Below are positions 8,306 to 17,397 of a DNA stretch of 64,000 nt, in pieces. The position numbers and the translations under genes were made by a program. The stretch lies in NCBI RefSeq assembly GCF_021404305.1, contig NZ_JABFTX010000002.1, positions 620,001-684,000 on the forward strand. The letters run 5' to 3'. The DNA is from Billgrantia ethanolica. Its GTDB lineage: Bacteria > Pseudomonadota > Gammaproteobacteria > Pseudomonadales > Halomonadaceae. The notes beneath the pieces were generated by a model that had not been told where the DNA came from, made no database searches, and worked only from the letters and a program-made list of their open reading frames with translations. How positions within the stretch are numbered: the stretch's first letter is position 1; each line of letters opens with the position of its first letter.

Positions 8306-9829
8306 CTAACGAATGCAGGGATCGTCCAATGGCGCCTCTCGCGGCCGCAGCCGTCGCGAGAGGGCGTCCACGGCGATGTTGAGCGCGGCGGTGATCAGCA
8401 GCAGGAAGAAGGCCACGTCGAACATCAGGTAGTCGAAGCCCTCTTCGATATAGAAGCCCAGCGTGGCCACCCCCAGCATGCCGAGGATCGCCGTTTCGCG
8501 CAGGATCACCTCGGCGCGGTAGTAGAGCAGCGCCAGCAGCCCCGGATAGACCCGCGGCAGCAGCTCGTAGGCCAGGCGTCCGCTGGCGGTAAGCCCCGGC
8601 ATGCCGGGGGTGATGGCATCGGCGTGGCGTGCCACCAGAAAGGCGATCAGGGCGCCGTTGTGCAGCGCCAGGGCCAGCCAGGCGGGCAGCAGCGAGGGGC
8701 CGAGCAGCAGCAGGAAGACGAACGCCAGCATCAGCTCCGGCGTCGAGCGCAGGAAGATCAGCACGCCGTGCCCGGCCAGGCGGGTGGCACGGTTGCCGAA
8801 ATGGCGGCTGGCCAGCGGCCATAGCACGAGCGCTACCAGTAGCGCCCCCACGCTGCCGAGCAGACCCAGCAGCAGGGTGTTGCCGATGGCCGGTCCCAGC
8901 GCCGGTATCCGCACCAGCCACTCGAGTACTCCCGCCCAGTCGCCGGCCAGCAGCGCCGCCGGCCAGATATCCTCGGAGACGAAGCGCCACAGCAGCGCGC
9001 CGTCCACGTTGGGCCACGGCCCCAGCAGCCAGACGCCGCCCACCAGCAGCAGCGGGATCAACCGCTTGTGGCCCCACCACGGCAGGCTGGCGATCAGCAG
9101 ATAGAACAGCCACAGCAGTGCACCCGCCTCATGGTAGCGTCCCTCGCGAAACGCCGTCTCGAGATGGAAGCCCAGGGTCGGCAGGCCGACGAAGCCGAGC
9201 AGCACGCTGGCGCGCAGGCCGCACTCGAAGCGGTAGCGGGTATAGGCGGCGAGCTGGGCCCAGGCCAGCGGCAGCTCGGCATAGACGAAGCGTGCCAGCC
9301 GTCCGCTGCCGGGTGGCAGGGCGTCGCGCGGGGCGCGCGGTGTCTGCTCGAGGATCTCGGCGTAGACCTTGGCGAAGATACCGGCATAGGGAATCGCCAG
9401 CGCCGCCAGGGCGGTGAGCGCCGAGAGGCCGAACACCTGCAGGAACAGCAGCGCCCAGAACAGTTCGTGAATGGAGCGCACGAAGGCGCAGCCGGCGCGC
9501 ACCAGGCGCGAGTGGGCGAACAGCAGCGCCAGGGGAAAGCCCAGCACCACGCCGGCCAGGGTGCCCCACAAGGCCACCGCCACGGTCAGGCCCAGGGCCG
9601 TGAAGGGCGATTCCAGCGCGCCCCAGGCGGGCCAGGCCAGCCCGGCGACCATGCGCCCGAGTTCGCCCCAGGGGTCGCGGGTGTGGATGGCCAGGTCGGC
9701 GAAGGGCACCAGCAGCACGGCAAGCGCCACCAGGCCCAGGCTATGGCGGGCCAGGCGCAGGCCGGGGGAGCCGCCACGCCACCAGCTGCGTGCCGAGGGC
9801 GGACGGCTGTCGACCAGGGCGTCGCTCAT
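8306..9829 (-). CDS. PhnE-like ABC permease, two permease domains fused in one chain
   Basis: 507 residues, twice the usual PhnE length. Two binding-protein-dependent permease domains are present (about 75-270 and 315-500). Each ends in the PhnE signature, first Y-R-F-E-C-G-L-R-A-S-V-L-L-G-F-V-G-L and then Y-R-A-E-V-I-L-R-E-T-A-I-L-G-M-L-G-V, each followed by T-L-G-F. Start ATG 9829 overlaps the ATPase stop by 4 nt; the upstream open frame is a shadow. With the ATPase and binding protein it forms a three-gene operon resembling phosphonate/phosphite importers and the family annotated as putative selenate transporter. The fusion supplies both halves of the channel from one polypeptide. Confidence 0.82.
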   Translation of the reverse strand: MSDALVDSRPPSARSWWRGGSPGLRLARHSLGLVALAVLLVPFADLAIHTRDPWGELGRMVAGLAWPAWGALESPFTALGLTVAVALWGTLAGVVLGFPLALLFAHSRLVRAGCAFVRSIHELFWALLFLQVFGLSALTALAALAIPYAGIFAKVYAEILEQTPRAPRDALPPGSGRLARFVYAELPLAWAQLAAYTRYRFECGLRASVLLGFVGLPTLGFHLETAFREGRYHEAGALLWLFYLLIASLPWWGHKRLIPLLLVGGVWLLGPWPNVDGALLWRFVSEDIWPAALLAGDWAGVLEWLVRIPALGPAIGNTLLLGLLGSVGALLVALVLWPLASRHFGNRATRLAGHGVLIFLRSTPELMLAFVFLLLLGPSLLPAWLALALHNGALIAFLVARHADAITPGMPGLTASGRLAYELLPRVYPGLLALLYYRAEVILRETAILGMLGVATLGFYIEEGFDYLMFDVAFFLLLITAALNIAVDALSRRLRPREAPLDDPCIR

Positions 9830-10590
9830 GGCCGCCCTCGGGCGCAGGGCAGCGCCTCGGGGCTGGGCAGCGGCACGTCGTCGTTGCCGGGCGGTGGGCT
9901 GCCGGCCGGTTCCGCGGCATCGGGATAGAGCGCATCGAGCTCGGTCAGGCTGAGCTCGTCGGCGCGGGCATCGATCGCCAGGCGGCCGTCGCGCAGCCCC
10001 CACACCCGGTCGAAGTGGGAGAGCGCCAGCTCGCGCTGGTGCAGCGCCACTACCGAGGTGGTGTGGCGGGAGTCGATCAGGTCCAGCAGCCGCAGCGCCT
10101 GGTGCGGGTCGACGCTGGCCACCGGCTCGTCACCCAGGAACAGCGGGCGGGCCTGATACAGGGCGCGGGCGATGGCCACCCGCTGGCGCTGGCCGCCGGA
10201 AAGCTCGCCCACCGGGCGGCGCATCAGGCCGGTCAGTCCCAGTTCGTCGCACAGCACGGCCACTTCCCGCCATGGCCCGCGCAACGGGCGCACCAGGTTC
10301 CACAGATTGGCCAGCGCCGAATGCTCCGGCAGGCGTCCCATGAAGACGTTGTGATAGACGGCGAGCTGCGGCACCAGGCCGTGGTGCTGGGGGCACCAGG
10401 CCGCTTCTTCGCCCAGCCGGCGGCGCAGCTCGGCGAGCAGCGTCGACTTGCCGGCGCCGCTCTGGCCGAGCAGGGCGACCCGCTCGCCCTGGTGCAGGGC
10501 AAGGCTCAGGCGCGGCAGCACGACATGCGCGCCGTGACCGAGATCCTCGCCCTCGAAGCGAACCAGCAGGTGCCGTTGCTCGCTCTCCAT
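9826..10590 (-). CDS. PhnC-like ABC transporter ATP-binding protein
   Basis: 254 residues: Walker A G-Q-S-G-A-G-K-S-T, signature E-L-S-G-G-Q-R-Q-R-V-A-I-A-R-A-L, Walker B L-F-L-G-D-E-P-V-A-S-V-D, H-loop V-V-A-L-H-Q-R. The D-E-P-V-A-S-V-D-P form is typical of PhnC. A proline-rich tail (about 215-254) is poorly conserved. Its start shares one base with the stop of the binding-protein gene, and its stop overlaps the permease start by 4 nt, so all three are translationally coupled. Confidence 0.88.
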   Translation of the reverse strand: MESEQRHLLVRFEGEDLGHGAHVVLPRLSLALHQGERVALLGQSGAGKSTLLAELRRRLGEEAAWCPQHHGLVPQLAVYHNVFMGRLPEHSALANLWNLVRPLRGPWREVAVLCDELGLTGLMRRPVGELSGGQRQRVAIARALYQARPLFLGDEPVASVDPHQALRLLDLIDSRHTTSVVALHQRELALSHFDRVWGLRDGRLAIDARADELSLTELDALYPDAAEPAGSPPPGNDDVPLPSPEALPCARGRP

Positions 10591-11462
10591 CAGCGCAGCA
10601 GGCCGAGCGCTTCGGCCACCTCCTCGATGGGGGCGTAGAGGTCGTTGTCGGCGGGAATGAACGCCTCACGGGGGAAGGAGGCGAGCAGCTCCGGGTCGTC
10701 CATCTCGAGGAAGGCGGCCCGCACCTTCTCTGTGAAGCCTTCGCCGAAGCGCTCGTCGGCGTCGCCGCGCAGGGTCCAGTTGTAGTCCGGGTAGGGCGGC
10801 GTGGCCCAGATCACCCGGACCCGATCGGTATCGACCCGGCCATCCTCGACGGCGGCTTCCCACACCGTGTAGTTGACCGCACCGATGTCGTAGGTGCCGG
10901 CCTCGACCAGGGCAATGGTGCGCGAATGATCGCCAGAATAGCCGACGCGAGAGAAGAAGCGCTCCGGGTCGACGTCGTCGAAGCGCTCACGGAAGAAGTG
11001 TTCCGGCATCAGGCGCCCGGAGGTCGAAGTGCGCGAGCCGAAGGTCAGACTCATGCCTTCCAGCTCGTCGGGCAGCTCGTCGGCACGCTCGAGACCGGTG
11101 GATGCGTGAGCGATGAAGTAGCTCATGAAGGCATCGTCCTCGCTGCCCTGAGCCAGTGCCTGGGAGCCCGGTACCAGGCGCCGCGCCTGCACGCCGGAGA
11201 GTCCGCCGAACCAGGCCAGCTGGACCTGATCGTTGCGAAAGGCGGTGACCGCAGCGCTGTAGGACTTCACCGGCACGTACTCCACCTCGACCCCGAGGCG
11301 CTCCTCGAGGTAGTCGGCCACCTTGCCGAAGCGCTCGACCAGGCGCGCCTGATCCTCGTCGGGAATGGCGGTGAAGCGGAAGGTCTCGGCGGCGGCGCCC
11401 TGCGCGAACAGGGCGAAGGCGAGGGCGGAGAGGGAGATGGCTGAACGTGCGATCCGTTGCAT
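10590..11462 (-). CDS. PhnD-like periplasmic binding protein, putative selenate/phosphonate type
   Basis: 290 residues with a signal peptide cleaved near G-A-A-A-E-T (about residue 25). The mature protein reads F-R-F-T-A-I-P-D-E-D, then Y-V-P-V-K-S-Y-S-A-A-V-T-A-F and L-A-W-F-G-G-L-S-G-V-Q-A-R, followed by G-S-R-T-S-T-S-G-R-L-M-P. These segments match the PhnD superfamily, and as I remember most closely the subfamily annotated 'putative selenate ABC transporter substrate-binding protein'. Substrate is therefore selenate, phosphonate, phosphite or another oxyanion; sequence alone does not decide. No selenium-metabolism gene is adjacent. A possible promoter lies at 11495-11523. Confidence 0.85.
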   Translation of the reverse strand: MQRIARSAISLSALAFALFAQGAAAETFRFTAIPDEDQARLVERFGKVADYLEERLGVEVEYVPVKSYSAAVTAFRNDQVQLAWFGGLSGVQARRLVPGSQALAQGSEDDAFMSYFIAHASTGLERADELPDELEGMSLTFGSRTSTSGRLMPEHFFRERFDDVDPERFFSRVGYSGDHSRTIALVEAGTYDIGAVNYTVWEAAVEDGRVDTDRVRVIWATPPYPDYNWTLRGDADERFGEGFTEKVRAAFLEMDDPELLASFPREAFIPADNDLYAPIEEVAEALGLLR

Positions 11463-11494
11463 CGGGGCCTCGAGGCGAGCGAATGGGAGCCGCT

Positions 11495-11523
11495 ATTGTT
11501 GTACTCCCGACCCCACCTGACAA
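11495..11523 (-). promoter_or_regulatory. candidate sigma-70 promoter for the PhnD-like operon
   Basis: Read leftward: -35 TTGTCA (11518-11523), a 17-bp spacer and -10 AACAAT (11495-11500). It sits between the hexR stop and the binding-protein gene, giving that operon its own start. -35 matches 5 of 6, -10 matches 4 of 6. Confidence 0.45.
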
Positions 11524-11530
11524 CCCTTCC

Positions 11531-12391
11531 TCAATCCTGGCGCGTGGCCGGGTAGCGGGTCTCCTGCAGGCTGTCCTTGATCTTCTTCAGGTGTGGCAGG
11601 AAGTCCTCGCCGCGACGCAGAGTCACCCCGGTGGCCAGCACGTCGATCAGGGTGAGCTGGATCATGCGCGAGGTCATTGGCATGTAGACGTCGGTGTCTT
11701 CGGGGGTGGCGACCTCCAGGGTTTCGGTGCACTCCATGGCCAGCGGCGAGGCGGGGGCGGTGATGCCCAGTACCACGGCGCCGCTCTCCCGCGCCAGGCG
11801 GGCGATGTCGACCAGCTCGCGGGTGCGCCCGGTCCAGGAGATGACCACCACCACGTCGCCGGTATGGCAGGCCGATGCCACCATGCGCTGCATCAGTACG
11901 TCGACGTAGGCCGTGACCGGCAGGTTGAAGCGGAAGAACTTGTGCTGGGCATCCTGGGCCACCGCGCCGGAGGCGCCCAGGCCGAAGAAGTGGATCTGCT
12001 TGGCTTGGATCAGGTAGTCCACCACCCGCTCGATGCGGGCCGGGTCCAGCGTGCGGCTGGCTTCATCTAGAGCGGCAATGGTGGCACCGAAGATCTTGCC
12101 CGTGTAATCCGCCGCCGCGTCGCCGGGCTCCACCGACTGGCTGACATAGGGCGTGCCGCCGGCCAGACTCTGGGCCAGCTTGATCTTGAAATCGGGGTAG
12201 CCCTTGGCATCGAAGCTGCGGCAGAACCGGTTGACGGTGGGCTCGCTGACCGAGGCCGCCTGGGCCAGGCTGGCAATACTCAAGCCGGTGGCTCGGGACG
12301 GGTCGGCCAGGATGACGTCTGCTACCTTGCGCTCTGAGCGGTTGAGCTCATCGAGGCGTTGTCGAATGCGTTGCAGCAGATCATGGGCCAT
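11531..12391 (-). CDS. hexR: HexR, RpiR-family regulator of central sugar catabolism
   Basis: 286 residues: an RpiR helix-turn-helix (1-77) with [21 protein letters not shown] and a sugar-phosphate-binding SIS domain (about 120-250) with H-F-F-G-L-G-A-S-G and I-S-W-T-G-R-T-R-E. HexR proteins sense 2-keto-3-deoxy-6-phosphogluconate and control zwf, edd and eda. The gene is divergent from zwf-pgl-eda, the classic arrangement, with a perfect palindrome at 12508 between them. The same palindrome type precedes edd. Confidence 0.92.
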   Translation of the reverse strand: MAHDLLQRIRQRLDELNRSERKVADVILADPSRATGLSIASLAQAASVSEPTVNRFCRSFDAKGYPDFKIKLAQSLAGGTPYVSQSVEPGDAAADYTGKIFGATIAALDEASRTLDPARIERVVDYLIQAKQIHFFGLGASGAVAQDAQHKFFRFNLPVTAYVDVLMQRMVASACHTGDVVVVISWTGRTRELVDIARLARESGAVVLGITAPASPLAMECTETLEVATPEDTDVYMPMTSRMIQLTLIDVLATGVTLRRGEDFLPHLKKIKDSLQETRYPATRQD

Positions 12392-12489
12392 GGCGGTTGC
12401 GACTCTCCGAAACAGATGATGTAGTGATTTAACAACAAAATGATGGGCTATCCTATCGCGGTGTCGTCCCGGCCGCGAATGGGGCCTGC

Positions 12490-12518
12490 TTGATGCCAGG
12501 AAATTAGTGTAATATTAC
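12490..12518 (+). promoter_or_regulatory. candidate zwf promoter overlapping the HexR operator
   Basis: -35 TTGATG (12490-12495), 17-bp spacer, -10 TATTAC (12513-12518). The -10 lies inside the palindrome at 12508-12519, so repressor binding would block polymerase. The match to consensus is moderate. Confidence 0.4.
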
Positions 12519-12519
12519 A
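12508..12519. promoter_or_regulatory. probable HexR operator, hexR-zwf intergenic region
   Basis: TGTAATATTACA is a perfect 12-bp palindrome between divergent hexR and zwf. The edd leader carries TGTAAGTTTACA (28626-28637), same outer bases and spacing. Published HexR boxes, as I remember them, have the same TGTAAT/ATTACA arms with a slightly longer centre. Confidence 0.7.
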
Positions 12520-12587
12520 AAGATTTCGTTGCGCTAGCGGCAGTGCTGACGTATTTTTTATGTAAGTTAACCAGATTGGGGGCAAAC

Positions 12588-14096
12588 ATGAAGGCAACCA
12601 GGCGGTCTGAGGACGAGGATCGGCCGGTCATCGATCTGGCGCTGTTCGGCGCCCTGGGCGACCTGTCGCTGCGCAAGCTCTACCCCGCGCTGTACCATCT
12701 CGACCGCGAGGGGCTGCTGCACGACGACACGCGCATCCTCGGGCTGGCGCGCCAGGAGATGCAGACCGACGCCTTCCGCAAGCGTGTGGCCGAAACCCTG
12801 CAGACCTACGTCAAGCCCGCCGAGCTGGACCGTGCGACCGTCAAGCGTTTCACCGCGCGTCTCGACTTCCTGCAGCTCGATTTCGGCACCGCCGAGGGCT
12901 ATGGCGCCATCGCTGAGTGGCGCAAGGCCGTGCGTCACGACACCGTGGTCTGCCCGCTGGTCGTCTATCTGGCCGTGCCGGCCAGCCTGTATGGCGATAT
13001 CTGCCGCAACCTGCAGGCCGGTGAATGTCTCGACGAACTCTCCCGGGTGGTAGTCGAGAAACCGATCGGCTACGACTTTGAATCCTCCTGCGAGATCAAC
13101 GATGCCATCGGTGAGGTGTTCCCGGAGTCCCGGGTCTACCGCATCGATCACTATCTCGGCAAGGAGACCGTCCAGAACCTGATCGCGCTGCGCTTTGCCA
13201 ACCCCTTGTTCGGCACCCAGTGGAATCAGAACCATATCTCCCACGTGGAGATCACCGTGTCCGAGCAGGTCGGCATCGAAGGGCGCTGGGGCTACTTCGA
13301 CCGTGCCGGCCAGCTGCGCGATATGGTGCAGAATCACCTGCTGCAGCTGGTCTGTCTGATCGCCATGGACCCGCCGGCCAACCTGGATGCCGACGCCATC
13401 CGTGACGAGAAGGTCAAGGTGCTCAAGGCGCTGCAGCCCTTCAGCGAGGCCAGACTCAATCGCGATGTGGTCCGCGGCCAGTACATCGCCGGTACCATCA
13501 ACGGCAAGGGCGTGCCCGGCTATCTCGAGGAAGAGGGCGCCAACCGCGAGAGCGGCACCGAGACTTTCGTTGCCATGAAGACCGGCGTCTCCAACTGGCG
13601 CTGGGCCGGGGTGCCGTTCTACCTGCGCACCGGCAAGCGCATGCCCGAGAAGCTGTCGCAGATCGTGATCCACTTCCGCCAGCAGGCGCACTACATCTTC
13701 GACCCCGATCAGCGCAATCTGGCCGCCAACAAGCTGGTCATTCGCCTGCAGCCGGATGAAGGCATCGCTCTGGAGGTGCTGACCAAGGACAGTGGCCTCG
13801 ACCGCGGCATGCGCCTGCGTCGTGGCCCGCTGCACCTGGATTTCGGCAGCGCCTTCCCTCAGGAGCGTATTCCCGATGCCTACGAGCGTCTGCTGCTCGA
13901 GGTGATGAAGGGGCGCCAATACCTGTTCGTGCGCCGTGACGAGGTGGAGCACGCCTGGCACTGGTGCGACAGTCTGATTGCCGCCTGGGAGGAGATGGGC
14001 GAGCCGCCGCGGCGCTATCCGGCCGGCTCCTGGGGGCCGGTTGCCTCCATCGCCATGATCACCCAGGACGGGCGCAGCTGGTACGAGGACTACTGA
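12588..14096 (+). CDS. zwf: glucose-6-phosphate 1-dehydrogenase
   Basis: 502 residues from ATG 12588, where the family N-terminus begins; the frame is open a further 45 nt upstream without a ribosome site. The nucleotide fold reads [17 protein letters not shown], and the substrate-binding active site is R-I-D-H-Y-L-G-K-E. The enzyme oxidises glucose-6-phosphate to 6-phosphogluconolactone, feeding pgl, edd and eda. It heads zwf-pgl-eda: pgl starts 1 nt after the stop. G-A-L-G-D-L-S replaces the more common G-A-S-G-D-L-(A/T). Confidence 0.95.
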   Translation: MKATRRSEDEDRPVIDLALFGALGDLSLRKLYPALYHLDREGLLHDDTRILGLARQEMQTDAFRKRVAETLQTYVKPAELDRATVKRFTARLDFLQLDFGTAEGYGAIAEWRKAVRHDTVVCPLVVYLAVPASLYGDICRNLQAGECLDELSRVVVEKPIGYDFESSCEINDAIGEVFPESRVYRIDHYLGKETVQNLIALRFANPLFGTQWNQNHISHVEITVSEQVGIEGRWGYFDRAGQLRDMVQNHLLQLVCLIAMDPPANLDADAIRDEKVKVLKALQPFSEARLNRDVVRGQYIAGTINGKGVPGYLEEEGANRESGTETFVAMKTGVSNWRWAGVPFYLRTGKRMPEKLSQIVIHFRQQAHYIFDPDQRNLAANKLVIRLQPDEGIALEVLTKDSGLDRGMRLRRGPLHLDFGSAFPQERIPDAYERLLLEVMKGRQYLFVRRDEVEHAWHWCDSLIAAWEEMGEPPRRYPAGSWGPVASIAMITQDGRSWYEDY

Positions 14097-14097
14097 G

Positions 14098-14769
14098 ATG
14101 ATGAACGCCACACCCCGCGAGCAGCTTGCCGAGCAGCTCGCTGAAGCCGCCGCCGAGGCGCTGCGCCGGGACCTGGCGCAGCAGGAGCGTGCGCTGCTGG
14201 TGCTCTCCGGCGGTTCGACGCCGGTGCCGTTCTTCCAGGCCCTGGCCAAACAGGAGCTGCCCTGGGAGCGAGTCGAGGTGACCCTGGCCGACGAGCGTTG
14301 GGTGAACGAGAGCGACGAGGCGAGCAATGCGCGTCTGGTGCGTCGCCACTTGCTGCAGGGCAAGGCCGCCGCGGCCAGCTTCGTTGTGCTGACCACCGAC
14401 GACGAGACGCCTGAGCAGGGCGTCGAGGCCGTCACCCAGCGCATCGAGGCGCTGACCTGGCCCGCCAGTCTGGTGGTGCTGGGCATGGGCGGCGACGGTC
14501 ATACCGCCTCGCTGTTCCCCGACAGCCGCGAACTGGAGCTGGGGCTGACCACCGATGCACCGGTGCTGGCCACGCGTACACCCAGCCAGCCCCAGCCGCG
14601 TATCACTCTGAGCGCCGACCGCCTGCATCAGGCGCGACGCCACGTATTGCACATCACCGGTGACGACAAGCGCAGCGTACTGGCCCGGGCCATGTCCGGC
14701 GACGACTCGCGCGAACTGCCGATCCGTGCCTTCCTTTCTTGCCCGCTGGCCGTCTACTGGGCCCCCTGA
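14098..14769 (+). CDS. pgl: 6-phosphogluconolactonase
   Basis: 223 residues: L-V-L-S-G-G-S-T-P and, later, V-L-G-M-G-G-D-G-H-T-A-S-L-F-P are the two glycine-rich loops of the NagB-like DevB/Pgl family. V-T-L-A-D-E-R-W-V lies between them. It hydrolyses 6-phosphogluconolactone to 6-phosphogluconate. Two adjacent ATG codons (14098, 14101) are possible starts. It follows zwf by 1 nt and precedes eda by 16 nt. Confidence 0.94.
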   Translation: MMNATPREQLAEQLAEAAAEALRRDLAQQERALLVLSGGSTPVPFFQALAKQELPWERVEVTLADERWVNESDEASNARLVRRHLLQGKAAAASFVVLTTDDETPEQGVEAVTQRIEALTWPASLVVLGMGGDGHTASLFPDSRELELGLTTDAPVLATRTPSQPQPRITLSADRLHQARRHVLHITGDDKRSVLARAMSGDDSRELPIRAFLSCPLAVYWAP

Positions 14770-14785
14770 ACTTGGAGTCTTGCTC

Positions 14786-15448
14786 ATGACCATCGACAAA
14801 CAGCTGCCGTCCACGCGAACTACCGAGCTCGACAGCATCTGCCTCAAGGCCGAGGTCATTCCGGTGCTGGCCATCGAGCGCATCGAGGACGCCGTGCCGC
14901 TCGGCCGCGCCCTGGTCGAAGGCGGACTCACGGTGCTGGAAGTGACCCTGCGCACCGACTGCGCCCTGGAAGCGGTGAAGCGCCTCAAGGAGGCGCTGCC
15001 ACAGGCCAGCATCGGCGTGGGAACGGTGCTCACGCCGGCTCAGTATCGCCAGAGCGAGCAGGTGGGCGCCGACTTCGTCGTCACCCCCGGCACTACCGAA
15101 GCGCTCTACCGCTACGGCGTCACCAGCCCGGTGCCGATGCTGCCCGGCGTGGCCACGGTGTCCGAGCTGATGACCGGCTGGCAGTACGGCTATCGCCGCT
15201 TCAAGTTCTTCCCCGCCGAGGCCAGCGGTGGCGTCAAGGCACTGAAGGCCTTCGCCGGCCCGATCCCCGAGGCGCGTTTCTGCCCCACTGGCGGCATCAC
15301 CCTGGAAAATGCCGAAGACTATCTGGCGTTGAAGAACGTGATGTGCGTAGGCGGCTCGTGGCTGACGCCGAAGTCCCTGGTCGATGCCGAGGACTGGAAT
15401 GGCATTCGCCAGCTCGCCAAGGAAGCCGCCCAGCGTTTCCATCACTGA
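14786..15448 (+). CDS. eda: KDPG/KHG aldolase (2-dehydro-3-deoxy-phosphogluconate aldolase)
   Basis: 220 residues from ATG 14786, with TTGGAG 8 bases upstream; the longer frame that begins inside pgl is not used. Class I aldolase TIM barrel: V-I-P-V-L-A-I near the start, E-V-T-L-R-T (catalytic Glu), and R-F-K-F-F-P-A-E with the Schiff-base lysine. It splits KDPG into pyruvate and glyceraldehyde-3-phosphate, the last Entner-Doudoroff step. It is the last gene of the operon, followed by a strong terminator. Confidence 0.95.
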   Translation: MTIDKQLPSTRTTELDSICLKAEVIPVLAIERIEDAVPLGRALVEGGLTVLEVTLRTDCALEAVKRLKEALPQASIGVGTVLTPAQYRQSEQVGADFVVTPGTTEALYRYGVTSPVPMLPGVATVSELMTGWQYGYRRFKFFPAEASGGVKALKAFAGPIPEARFCPTGGITLENAEDYLALKNVMCVGGSWLTPKSLVDAEDWNGIRQLAKEAAQRFHH

Positions 15449-15501
15449 GCGGCTCACCAACCCTTTTGTTGTGCTCTCTCGGCAGCCAGGTGCTGTCATT
15501 T

Positions 15502-15530
15502 GCCCGGCCATTTGGCCGGGCTTTTTTATT
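15502..15530 (+). terminator. rho-independent terminator of zwf-pgl-eda
   Basis: GCCCGGCCA and TGGCCGGGC form a 9-bp perfect stem (8 bp if a 4-base loop is drawn), 15502-15521, followed by TTTTTT. Confidence 0.92.
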
Positions 15531-15599
15531 CCTTCGATGAAGTGAAGACTCGCGAGGTGGTCGACTTGGCTCGTGCCAGAGCGGTGGGCCAATCGGCAA

Positions 15600-15636
15600 G
15601 AGCCGGTGCATGCCGCCATGGGCAGGCCACCGGCTC
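15600..15636. terminator. hairpin between convergent eda and fruA, possible fruBKA terminator
   Basis: GAGCCGGTG (15600-15608) pairs with CACCGGCTC (15628-15636) around a 19-base loop, just past the fruA stop. No T-run follows on the fruA strand, so termination is uncertain. Confidence 0.35.
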
Positions 15637-15654
15637 CTTGGTTGGCGTGCTGTG

Positions 15655-17397
15655 TCAGGCGTTGGCGGCGACGGCTACCGGGGCGGCGCCGCGCTTGAGC
15701 GCGGCGTAACCCAGGCCGGTGACCAGCGAGCCGATGACGATGGCGCCGAGGTAGAGCAGCACCGGGGTGATGGCGTTGGGAATCAGCAGCACGAAGATGC
15801 CGCCGTGGGGTGCCATCAACTGGGCGCCGACCAGCATCGAGAGGGCACCGGTCAACGCGCCGCCGGCGATGCAGGCAGGGATCACCCGCAGCGGATCCTT
15901 GGCGGCGAAGGGAATGGCGCCTTCGCTGATGAAGCACAGTCCCAGCACGAACGATGCCTTGCCTGCCTCGCGCTCCGGTTCGGAGAACTTGTGGCGGGCG
16001 ACGAAGCTGGCGATGCCCATGCCGATGGCCGGCACCATGCCGGCGGCCATGATCGCCGCCATCGGCGCGTAGGTCTGCGAGGCCAGCAGGCCGACGCCGA
16101 AGGTGTAGGCGGCCTTGTTGACCGGCCCGCCCAGGTCGAAGCACATCATGGCGCCGAGCAGGATCCCCAGCAGTACCGCGTTGGTGGCGTCCATGCCGGC
16201 GAGGAAACCGGTGAGGCCGGCGAGGATTGCCGCCACCGGTTCGCCGATGATGTAGATCATGGTCAGGCCGGTGACCAGGCTCGACACCAGCGGGATGATC
16301 AGGATCGGCTTGAGCGACTCGACGCTGGCGGGCAGCTTGACGTGACGGGCCACCGCCAGCGCCACGTAGCCGGCCAGGAAACCGGCGATGATGCCGCCGA
16401 TGAAACCGGCCTCGATATTGGCTGCCAGCATGCCGCCGATCATGCCCGGGGCGATGCCCGGCCGGTCGGCGATGGAGTAGGCGATGTAGCCGGCCAGCAC
16501 CGGGATCATCAGAGCGAAAGCGGTACCGCCGCCGATCTGCATCAGCGCCGCGGCCAGCGTGCCCTCTTCCTGGAAGGCCTCGATGCCGAAGACGAAGGAG
16601 AGTGCGATCAGCAGGCCGCCGGCCACCACCATGGGCAGCATGAAGGAGACCCCGGTGAGCAGGTGCTTGTAGACCCCTTTCTCCTTGATGCTGCGGCTCG
16701 CATCGCTGCGGCGAGCGGTGCCGCTATCTTCCACCTCGGCCTGATCGAGGGCCGCCTCGATGGTGGGGCGCGGCTTCTTCAGCGCGTTGCCGGTGGAGGT
16801 GCGGTAGATGCGCTTGCCGGCGAAGCGGGTCGGGTCGACCTCGATGTCGCAGGCGAGAATCACCACGTCCGCCGCGGCGATCTCCTCGTCGGTGAGCTTG
16901 TTCTGCGCCCCCACCGAGCCCTGGGTCTCGACGCGAATCGCGTGGCCCAGGCTCTTGCCCGCTTCGCTCAGCGCTTCGGCGGCCATGAAGGTGTGGGCCA
17001 CGCCGGTGGGACAGGCGGTCACGGCGACGATCTTGCTGCCACCGGGCGCTTTATGCTGGGTGGCCGCTGCGCTCTGGGCGGGCGGAGTGAAGCTCTCGGC
17101 CTCGCGCCGGGCACGCTGCAGGAACGCCTCGGGGTCGGGCAGGGCTTCGCCGATGGCGGCGCGGAACAGCCGCTTGCCGGCAAAGCGCTCGGCGGCAGGA
17201 ATCTGGTCGGCGGCGACCACGACCAGTTCGGCTGCGGCAATGGCGTTGGCCGAGACGGGCTCGACGGCCTCGAGCTGGCTGTGCATCTCGACGCTGGCTT
17301 GCCAGCCCAGGCGCCGGGCGGCCTGCTCCAGGCGACGGGCAGCGAGGAAGGTGGTGGCCATGCCGCTGGGGCAGGCGGTGACGATGATCACGTTCAT
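15655..17397 (-). CDS. fruA: fructose-specific PTS enzyme IIB'BC
   Basis: 580 residues. Two IIB modules come first: IIB' with V-T-A-C-P-S-G (Cys9) and IIB with V-T-A-C-P-T-G-V-A-H-T-F, whose Cys129 is the phosphorylated residue. A hydrophobic IIC channel (about 240-575) includes G-G-P-V-N-K-A-A-Y. It imports fructose and phosphorylates it to fructose-1-phosphate. It is the last gene of fruB-fruK-fruA; its start overlaps the fruK stop by 4 nt. Confidence 0.94.
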   Translation of the reverse strand: MNVIIVTACPSGMATTFLAARRLEQAARRLGWQASVEMHSQLEAVEPVSANAIAAAELVVVAADQIPAAERFAGKRLFRAAIGEALPDPEAFLQRARREAESFTPPAQSAAATQHKAPGGSKIVAVTACPTGVAHTFMAAEALSEAGKSLGHAIRVETQGSVGAQNKLTDEEIAAADVVILACDIEVDPTRFAGKRIYRTSTGNALKKPRPTIEAALDQAEVEDSGTARRSDASRSIKEKGVYKHLLTGVSFMLPMVVAGGLLIALSFVFGIEAFQEEGTLAAALMQIGGGTAFALMIPVLAGYIAYSIADRPGIAPGMIGGMLAANIEAGFIGGIIAGFLAGYVALAVARHVKLPASVESLKPILIIPLVSSLVTGLTMIYIIGEPVAAILAGLTGFLAGMDATNAVLLGILLGAMMCFDLGGPVNKAAYTFGVGLLASQTYAPMAAIMAAGMVPAIGMGIASFVARHKFSEPEREAGKASFVLGLCFISEGAIPFAAKDPLRVIPACIAGGALTGALSMLVGAQLMAPHGGIFVLLIPNAITPVLLYLGAIVIGSLVTGLGYAALKRGAAPVAVAANA

